From: Phycisphaerales bacterium UBA6054
GTDB lineage: Bacteria > Planctomycetota > Phycisphaerae > Phycisphaerales > UBA1924
DNA: 7,545 nt
NCBI GenBank assembly: GCA_002429045.1
Contig: DIYM01000147.1
Span: 1 to 7,545 of the forward strand
Reading direction: 5' to 3'
Shown here: positions 1 to 4,341 of the stretch, one piece after another
How the letters are laid out: each line of letters starts with the position of its first letter
Numbering within the stretch: position 1 is the first letter of the stretch
The notes under the pieces: model-generated
The model's database searches: none
What the model saw: only the letters and a program-made list of their open reading frames with translations
What the model was told of the DNA's origin: nothing
Made by a program: the position numbers and the translations under genes

Positions 1-192
1 CCGGACCGGCGGCGACAGGGCGACCCGTGCGGGGCGGTCCGGGGGTCGATCGCGGGCGACCTCGATGGTCACCGCCGCGAGCGCGACGACCAGCCCCGCG
101 TGGATCGCCAAGGACGCGGCGGGCGGGAGCAGCCAACGAGAGGCTCGTCCCCGCGGTGCGGATCGTTTCCCGGGATGACGCTCCGCGGTCAC
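1..192 (-). CDS. N-terminus of a single-pass membrane protein, function unknown (partial, runs off left edge)
   Basis: Reading leftward from a GTG at 192, the frame stays open for 64 codons to the window edge. The GTG overlaps the TGA stop of the DoxX-like gene as GTGA, a classic translational-coupling arrangement, and no separate strong Shine-Dalgarno is visible. The peptide begins with a basic stretch of about 18 residues (MTAERHPGKRSAPRGRASR), then one hydrophobic helix at about residues 19-44 (containing SLAIHAGLVVALAAVTIEV), then a Pro/Arg-rich segment. This is an N-in, C-out or signal-anchor topology. The S-L-x-x-H-x-x-L-V pattern recalls N-terminal anchors of TonB-like and some VWA-domain proteins, but that is only a resemblance. 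Codon usage is GC3-rich, as expected for a real gene here. The rest of the protein lies outside the window, so function cannot be assigned. Confidence 0.7.
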   Translation of the reverse strand, partial: MTAERHPGKRSAPRGRASRWLLPPAASLAIHAGLVVALAAVTIEVARDRPPDRPARVALSPPVR

Positions 193-1151
193 GGCGTTTC
201 GTTGGGCCCGCGATCGAACACGGTCCGCTCGCGTTTGGCTGGCTCCGAGCGTTCGAGTCGCTCGGGCGGGCGGAACAGCGCTCGGTCGAACCCGATCGGG
301 CCGGACCCGAGCATGAAGACCGCCGATGCCATCGCGAAGCACGCGAGTTGCCAGAGCAGCGTCGCGTAGGAGGCGGGTGCCCAGGGGTCGGGCGTTCTGG
401 GGATGAAGCCGAGATACGCGTCGGTCAGCCCCACCGCCGCGGGCCCGATCTGCGTCAGCCACATCGCGGTGAGCATGACGCCGGCGACCATGATCGCGCC
501 GAATCGTGTCAGCACGCCGAAGAACAGCAGGACCGCGGCGAGCAGTTCCGTGATGGCGGCGGACCACGCGAAGTAGTGGGGCCAGCGTTCGGCGGCGACC
601 CACGCGGGCATGGTCGCCGGGAGGCGGTTCGATTCCTCGTCGAGCCCGGGGTTGCCGGCGCGGGAGAGCAGCAGCGCGATGCCCGAGACCCGCTGGACGG
701 TGTAGGTCCCGCGGAAGTCGTCGGGTGAGTACGTGGTGCCCATCGGCTGATCGGCGGCCCAGTCCTGCTCGTCGGGGGCTTCCGACGCGGGCGGCGCGGC
801 GGGCTCATCGGGTTCGGCGACCCCGTCTGCCGGCGCGTCCGCCTGCTCCGCGAACGCCTCGGCCGCGGCATCAACCGCGTCTCGGATGTCCTCGATCGTG
901 GGCTCGCCCTCGGGAACCACCAGCGTGCTGGGCGGTTCTTGCTGGTCGGCGGGCAACTCGCGGACGGGCTCGGGCGCCGGTTCGGTCTCGTTCAGTGCGA
1001 CGCCCATCTGGGCGAGCCGGGCGGCGGCGTCGCCTGTCACCTCGAACTCGCCCTTGATCTTGCCCACCCCCGCCCAGAGGAACGTGAGCGCGAGCACCAG
1101 GCGCAGGACGAGCGCCGGGAGCGTGAGGGCGACATGATCGCGGAATCGCAT
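189..1151 (-). CDS. DoxX-like family membrane protein with a large acidic insertion
   Basis: This is a predicted 320-aa inner-membrane protein. Helix 1 (about residues 8-31) carries the DoxX-type signature of a membrane arginine followed by F-L-W-A-G-V-G-K-I-K. Helices 2-4 lie at about 193-213 (with ITELLAAVLLFFGVLTR), 215-237 and 262-282, giving the four-helix DoxX topology. Family members usually have about 130-170 residues. The excess here is mainly residues 35-150 between helices 1 and 2, an Ala/Pro/Glu/Asp-rich stretch probably outside the membrane. The start is set at ATG 1151 because a GAGGTG ribosome-binding site lies 9 nt upstream and the hydrophobic helix begins at once. The frame stays open to 1286, but the extra 45 residues are basic and not signal-like. 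The C-terminal tail is charged and ends overlapping the next gene. DoxX-like proteins are linked to redox or sulfur metabolism in some organisms; the substrate is unknown here. Confidence 0.82.
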   Translation of the reverse strand: MRFRDHVALTLPALVLRLVLALTFLWAGVGKIKGEFEVTGDAAARLAQMGVALNETEPAPEPVRELPADQQEPPSTLVVPEGEPTIEDIRDAVDAAAEAFAEQADAPADGVAEPDEPAAPPASEAPDEQDWAADQPMGTTYSPDDFRGTYTVQRVSGIALLLSRAGNPGLDEESNRLPATMPAWVAAERWPHYFAWSAAITELLAAVLLFFGVLTRFGAIMVAGVMLTAMWLTQIGPAAVGLTDAYLGFIPRTPDPWAPASYATLLWQLACFAMASAVFMLGSGPIGFDRALFRPPERLERSEPAKRERTVFDRGPNETP

Positions 1152-1160
1152 GGCGGTCTC

Positions 1161-1166
1161 CACCTC
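1161..1166 (-). promoter_or_regulatory. Ribosome-binding site that sets the DoxX-like start
   Basis: On the minus strand the sequence reads GAGGTG followed by 9 nt and then ATG (1151-1149). This is a good match to the Shine-Dalgarno consensus with normal spacing. It supports the 320-residue start over the longer open frame that begins at 1286. Confidence 0.5.
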
Positions 1167-1346
1167 TCTGCCGAGTCGGGCTCGGCCTGCGGGTGCCCGG
1201 GAGGGAATCCCCAACTGATGATATCGGAAGGAGGTTGCCCGCTTGTCCCAAGAATCCGCCCCTCGGTCGCGGTCAAGCGGCAACAATCGTGCGGTTCGCG
1301 ACGGATGGGCGGTCCGGAGACATCGTCCCGGCTCGCCCGGGGCATC

Positions 1347-1428
1347 GCGGGTGTGGCGGAACTGGCAGACGCGCGGGATTTAGGTTCCCGTGGGGCAACC
1401 CGTGCAGGTTCGATCCCTGTCGCCCGCA
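1347..1428 (+). tRNA. tRNA-Leu (anticodon TAG)
   Basis: A full class II cloverleaf can be folded by eye. The acceptor stem is GCGGGTG (1347-1353) with CGCCCGC (1421-1427), one G-T wobble, and discriminator A1428. The D arm is in GGCGGAACTGGCAGAC. The anticodon stem is CGGGA/TCCCG (1374-1378 and 1386-1390) with loop TTTAGGT, placing anticodon TAG at 1381-1383, which reads CUN leucine codons. A long variable arm (1391-1403) folds as GGG-GCAA-CCC. The T arm is GCAGG-TTCGATC-CCTGT (1404-1420). The CCA end is not encoded (ATT follows) and must be added by the CCA-adding enzyme. The gene is intact and lies between two minus-strand genes. I could not identify a convincing promoter upstream. Confidence 0.95.
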
Positions 1429-1441
1429 TTGGACGATCCAA
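1429..1441 (+). other. Small hairpin in the tRNA 3' trailer
   Basis: TTGGA-CGA-TCCAA starts at the base right after the tRNA discriminator: a perfect 5-bp stem with a 3-nt loop. It could act as a 3'-processing landmark for the pre-tRNA, but a stem this short may be chance. Confidence 0.3.
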
Positions 1442-1469
1442 CGAAAGAGGGGCCCCGGCGGGGCCCCTC
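1442..1469 (-). terminator. GC-rich terminator hairpin between the tRNA and the 880-aa gene
   Basis: GAGGGGCCCC (1447-1456), loop GGC, GGGGCCCCTC (1460-1469) form a perfect 10-bp stem with a 3-nt loop. Read on the minus strand, it lies 30 nt past the stop of the 880-aa gene and is followed by TTTCGTT, a modest T-rich tail, so it fits best as that gene's intrinsic terminator. It also sits 18 nt downstream of the plus-strand tRNA and may stop or stabilise that transcript, although the plus-strand tail (GCTCGTGCG) has no T run. A two-sided role is inference. Confidence 0.65.
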
Positions 1470-1499
1470 GCTCGTGCGTGCGGCGGTTGGTCAGCCGGG

Positions 1500-4142
1500 T
1501 CAGGGCGCCGGGCAGCCCGCGTTGAACTGCCCGATGTAGGCCGCGATGTCGAAGAAGTTCCAGGCTCCGAACGGGGCCGAGATGTCGGCGTCCGGATCCT
1601 GGGCGTTGAACAGCGTGATGAACGCGGTGATATCGAAGAAGTTCAGCGTGCCGTTGAAATCGATGTCCGGTTTGCAGACCGCGCCGACACGGATCTCGTC
1701 GGGGAAGTAGCGGGCCCGGACGATCAGCCTGGGATCGTTGGGTTCGGGCGCGACGATGGTGTCGTAGCGCCCGGTGACCCCGCCGTCCGATTCCACGATG
1801 GTCGTGCCCCAATAAGTCACGGGATCGAACCCGTCGATGAACTCCACTGTGAGGGTGCCGTCGGCGTGGTACGCGCCGGACGTATCGATGAAGTCGGAAC
1901 TGTCATCGCCCGAGACGTCGATCACATAGTTCGCCGAGTCGGTGTTGGTGATATCGGAGACAGCGAGCATCTCAACGATCGGGGCCGACAGCGGGAAGCC
2001 CGGGGCGATGGTGCCGTGGTTGGTGAGCGGCACGGCGATCCGGCCCTGACCCTCGATGGTGTGGTCGGCGCCCTGGGTCGCCACGATGGTCCCGTCCAGC
2101 CCGCCGAGCTCTGCGCGCGAGCTGAACCCGTTCAGGACGACGGTGCCGGTCCCGCCGAGCGTGCTCTGGTCGTCGAACCGGAGGACGGTCACGGCCCCGC
2201 CGGCGTTGTTGTTGATCACGAGCACGCCGTTGTTCGTCAGATCGTTGGTGATGCCGAGGGTGTCGCCGAGCTCGACCTCGGTGGTGCCCTCGAGTGTGAC
2301 GCCGTTGAAGAACGAGGTGCCGTCGATCCGGGTCAGCCCGCCGAGATCGGTCTCGACGGAGCCGCCGTTGAGCGTGACCGCGTTGAAGAGGGCGGTGCCG
2401 GCCGTGACCATGACTTTGCCGGCGCCGGTGTTGTTGATGGTGCTGCCGTTGATGTCCAGTGTGCCGCCCGACACGGCGGCGATGGTTGAGGTGTTGTCGA
2501 TGGTCGACGAGTCGATCGCGATCCCCTGACTCGGGACGTTGGCGGTGATCGGGCCGTTGTTGATGATCGAAGCGTTGATGCGCCCGAACCCGCGGATCGC
2601 GTGCGATGCGGCGTGGGTCATGGTCCGGTCGGCCGCGGTGAGGATCTGTGAGCGGGTGCTGAACCCGTTGAGGACGACGGTCCCGGTCCCGCCGAGCGTG
2701 GACGAGTCGTTGAAGCGGAGGGTGGTCACTGCCCCGCCCGTGTTGTTGTTGATCAGGAAGTCGCCGTTGTTGGTGATGCCGCCGGTGACGTTGAGTGTGT
2801 CGCCGAGCTCGAGCGTGGTGTCGCCCTCGAGCGTGACCCCATCGAACGATGAGGCGCCGTTGATGATCGTGGCCCCGGTGGCGGTGGTCTCGACGGTGCC
2901 GCCGTTCAGCGTGACGGTGGCGAGTTCCAGGACGCCGCCGTCGGCCAGCAGCCTGCCGGCGCCGGTGTTGGTGATCACGGTGCTGTCGATGTCGAGCGTT
3001 CCGTTGTTGGTCGCGGCGATCGTCGCGGTGTTCGCGATGTCCGATCCGGAGATGATGATGTCCTGGCCGTCCACATCGGCGGTGATCGGGCCGTTGTTGA
3101 CCATCGAGGCCACGATCTGCCCGAAGCCGCGTATCGAGTGGGTCGCGGCGTGGGTCATGGTCTGATCGGCCGCGGTGAGCATCCGCGAGCGGGTGCTGAA
3201 CCCGTTGAGGACGACGGTGCCGGTGCCGCCGAGCGTGGTGGAGTCGTTGAAGCGGAGGGTGGTGACGGCGCCGCCCGCGTTGTTGTTGATCAAAAGATTC
3301 CCGTTGTTCAGGAGCCCGTTGGTGATGCCCAGGGTGTCACCGATCTCGAGTTCGGTATCGCCAACGAGCGTCACGCCGTCGAAGTCCGAGTTGAGGTCGA
3401 TCCGCGTGAGCCCGGGGGCGGTGGTCTCGACGGTCCCCCCGACGATGTTGACGCCGCCGATGAGCACGGTCCCGCCGTCGGCGAGGAGCCTGCCCGAAGC
3501 GGACTGCTGCATCGTGAACGGGCCGATGTTGATGATGCCGTTGTTCGTCGCGCGGATGGTGCCGGTGTTGAAGACCGGGCCGCCGAGGATGATGAGTTCC
3601 TGGCCAGCGACGTTGGCGTCGATGAGGCCGTCGTTCTGCATGTCGGCGACGATGCGTCCGAATCCATCGATGGTGTGGTTCGCGCCGTGGGCGAGGTCGG
3701 CTCCGGCCGCCGTCGAGACCTGCGCCCGGGTCGAGAACCCGTTGAGCCGGAGGGTTCCGGAGCCGGTCAGCGTCGAACCCGGATCGTCGAAGATCACGTT
3801 CGTGGTAGCGCCGCCCGCGGATGTATTGACGACGATGAGGCCGTTGTTGGCGATGCCGGCATCTACGCCAAGAGTCCGTCCGAGCAAGATCCCGAGCGCC
3901 GCGTCCGGGTTCGTCATTGACAGAGAACCGAGGTTCAGAATCGAGCTGTCGAGGGAGACGGTGTACGTGCCCGGCAGCGCGATCGAAGCGGTCTCGCCCG
4001 ACGCATCGGGGATGTTCATCGGTGACCAGTTCGCGGCGTCGTTCCAGGTACCCCCGGCAGCCTCGTCCCAATCGATGACCTGTGCGTGTGCGGTGCCGGC
4101 GAGCGCGCAGAGCGTCGCGGCGGCGATCGTGCGGGTGCGCAT
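1500..4142 (-). CDS. Secreted beta-repeat surface protein with C-terminal GC-type dockerin-like doublet
   Basis: The predicted protein has 880 residues. Residues 1-20 are a signal peptide (MRTRTIAAATLCALAGTAHA, cleavage before Q21). Residues 25-85 (W-D-x-A-x-G-G-T-W-N-D-x-x-N-W) match the N-terminal strand module of autotransporter-like beta-repeat exoproteins. Residues 88 to about 713 hold 3.5 copies of a 179-residue unit rich in Asn, Gly, Thr and Asp, with NGFST/SR recurring at 134, 313, 492 and 671; a parallel beta-helix or solenoid is likely. Residues 714-822 resemble the closing module seen after such repeats (T-I-A-P-G, then D-G-T-L-T-V-x-F-I-D-G-F-x-P). Residues 823-878 are a dockerin-like doublet ending NAGCP. 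The start at 4142 is preceded by GGAGAGGG 7 nt upstream. The sequence is acidic with few Lys. No catalytic motif is visible, so an adhesive or structural cell-surface role is inferred. It stands alone between terminators. Confidence 0.85.
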   Translation of the reverse strand: MRTRTIAAATLCALAGTAHAQVIDWDEAAGGTWNDAANWSPMNIPDASGETASIALPGTYTVSLDSSILNLGSLSMTNPDAALGILLGRTLGVDAGIANNGLIVVNTSAGGATTNVIFDDPGSTLTGSGTLRLNGFSTRAQVSTAAGADLAHGANHTIDGFGRIVADMQNDGLIDANVAGQELIILGGPVFNTGTIRATNNGIINIGPFTMQQSASGRLLADGGTVLIGGVNIVGGTVETTAPGLTRIDLNSDFDGVTLVGDTELEIGDTLGITNGLLNNGNLLINNNAGGAVTTLRFNDSTTLGGTGTVVLNGFSTRSRMLTAADQTMTHAATHSIRGFGQIVASMVNNGPITADVDGQDIIISGSDIANTATIAATNNGTLDIDSTVITNTGAGRLLADGGVLELATVTLNGGTVETTATGATIINGASSFDGVTLEGDTTLELGDTLNVTGGITNNGDFLINNNTGGAVTTLRFNDSSTLGGTGTVVLNGFSTRSQILTAADRTMTHAASHAIRGFGRINASIINNGPITANVPSQGIAIDSSTIDNTSTIAAVSGGTLDINGSTINNTGAGKVMVTAGTALFNAVTLNGGSVETDLGGLTRIDGTSFFNGVTLEGTTEVELGDTLGITNDLTNNGVLVINNNAGGAVTVLRFDDQSTLGGTGTVVLNGFSSRAELGGLDGTIVATQGADHTIEGQGRIAVPLTNHGTIAPGFPLSAPIVEMLAVSDITNTDSANYVIDVSGDDSSDFIDTSGAYHADGTLTVEFIDGFDPVTYWGTTIVESDGGVTGRYDTIVAPEPNDPRLIVRARYFPDEIRVGAVCKPDIDFNGTLNFFDITAFITLFNAQDPDADISAPFGAWNFFDIAAYIGQFNAGCPAP
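1509..1676 (-). other. Dockerin-like doublet of the 880-aa protein
   Basis: Residues 823-878 hold two half-repeats. The first, D-I-D-F-N-G-T-L-N-F-F-D, fits a dockerin/EF-hand calcium loop with acid or amide at positions 1, 3, 5, 9 and 12. The second, D-I-S-A-P-F-G-A-W-N-F-F-D, is one residue longer and lacks the ligands at positions 3 and 5. Both are followed by an I-x-A-(F/Y)-I-x-x-F-N-A helix, and the protein ends GCPAP. The likely role is C-terminal sorting or attachment at the cell surface. Confidence 0.75.
2003..3881 (-). repeat. Intragenic tandem repeat, period 537 bp, about 3.5 copies
   Basis: Units encode residues 88-267 (3342-3881, 180 codons), 268-446 (2805-3341), 447-625 (2268-2804) and a half unit from 626 (about 2003-2267). 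Recurring landmarks are G-D-T-L-x-x-T (or G-R-T-L-G-V in the first copy), NNxAGGAVTTLRFND, TLGGTGTVVLNGFSTR and NGGTVETT. The spacing is exactly 179 codons between successive NGFST/SR motifs. Identity extends to DNA: a 32-nt stretch at 2650-2681 recurs without mismatch at 3187-3218, 537 bp away. The two inner units are the most alike, the outermost first unit is the most diverged and the last is truncated, consistent with internal duplication or gene conversion. Confidence 0.9.
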
Positions 4143-4273
4143 GATGTGTCCCTCTCCAAGTTCTTGGCCTGTGTTGCCCCCACCCCACCCCGGGACAGGG
4201 GGTTTTATGGTAACGCGTGGTCCGAGAATGGCCTACACCGTCCTGGGCAGAAAGCACCAGCGGGAAGCCCGGA
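4143..4273 (-). promoter_or_regulatory. Probable promoter and leader region of the 880-aa gene
   Basis: Because a terminator closes the upstream gene, the 880-aa gene should have its own promoter in these 131 bp. The only A/T-rich element, read on the minus strand, is TTACCATAAAAC (about 4203-4214), which could hold a -10 box, but no well-spaced -35 is evident. A CCAAG-AA-CTTGG inverted repeat (4156-4167) sits just before the ribosome-binding site. Assignment rests mainly on gene arrangement. Confidence 0.3.
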
Positions 4274-4305
4274 GCCACAAAAACCCCCGCCATCAGACGG
4301 GGGTT
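4274..4305 (-). terminator. Intrinsic terminator of the choice-of-anchor B gene
   Basis: AACCCCCG (4282-4289) and CGGGGGTT (4298-4305) form an 8-bp stem around an 8-nt loop. On the minus strand the stem is followed by TTTGTGG, which with the paired TT of the stem gives a run of five T. It lies 36 nt past the TGA at 4342, as expected for rho-independent termination of the 768-aa gene. It separates that gene's transcript from the downstream 880-aa gene. Confidence 0.85.
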
Positions 4306-4341
4306 CGGTGTCCGCAGGGTTATCGGGGCAGGCGTGGCCCG

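Noticed and set aside
1218..1223. TATCAT on the minus strand as a -10 box for the DoxX-like gene
   Set aside because: It is a good -10 match, but the sequence at the right distance upstream (GACAAG, 18-nt spacer) is a poor -35 box. It is not enough to call a promoter.
1228..1245. Strong plus-strand Shine-Dalgarno (AAGGAGG) 8 nt before a TTG
   Set aside because: The following frame is about 42 codons, Arg/Ser-rich, and ends inside the tRNA gene. It lies in the leader of the opposite gene, so it is most likely chance.
1152..1286. 45-residue N-terminal extension of the DoxX-like frame
   Set aside because: The frame is open, but no good ribosome-binding site precedes the far ATG at 1286. The extension is Arg-rich and not membrane-like, whereas ATG 1151 has a Shine-Dalgarno at 9 nt and leads directly into helix 1.
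1347..1428. tRNA-Leu 3' end as a possible integration (att) site
   Set aside because: No integrase, no direct repeat of the tRNA 3' end elsewhere in the window, and no composition shift beside it.
939..2489. Long plus-strand open frame across the DoxX-like, tRNA and 880-aa genes
   Set aside because: It runs through a tRNA and two well-supported minus-strand genes, and its Arg/Gly/Asp-rich composition is typical of an antisense shadow in high-GC DNA.
2003..3881. CRISPR-like array or mobile-element origin for the periodic sequence
   Set aside because: The period is 537 bp, in frame, and lies entirely within one exported-protein gene with no spacers, terminal inverted repeats or transposase.
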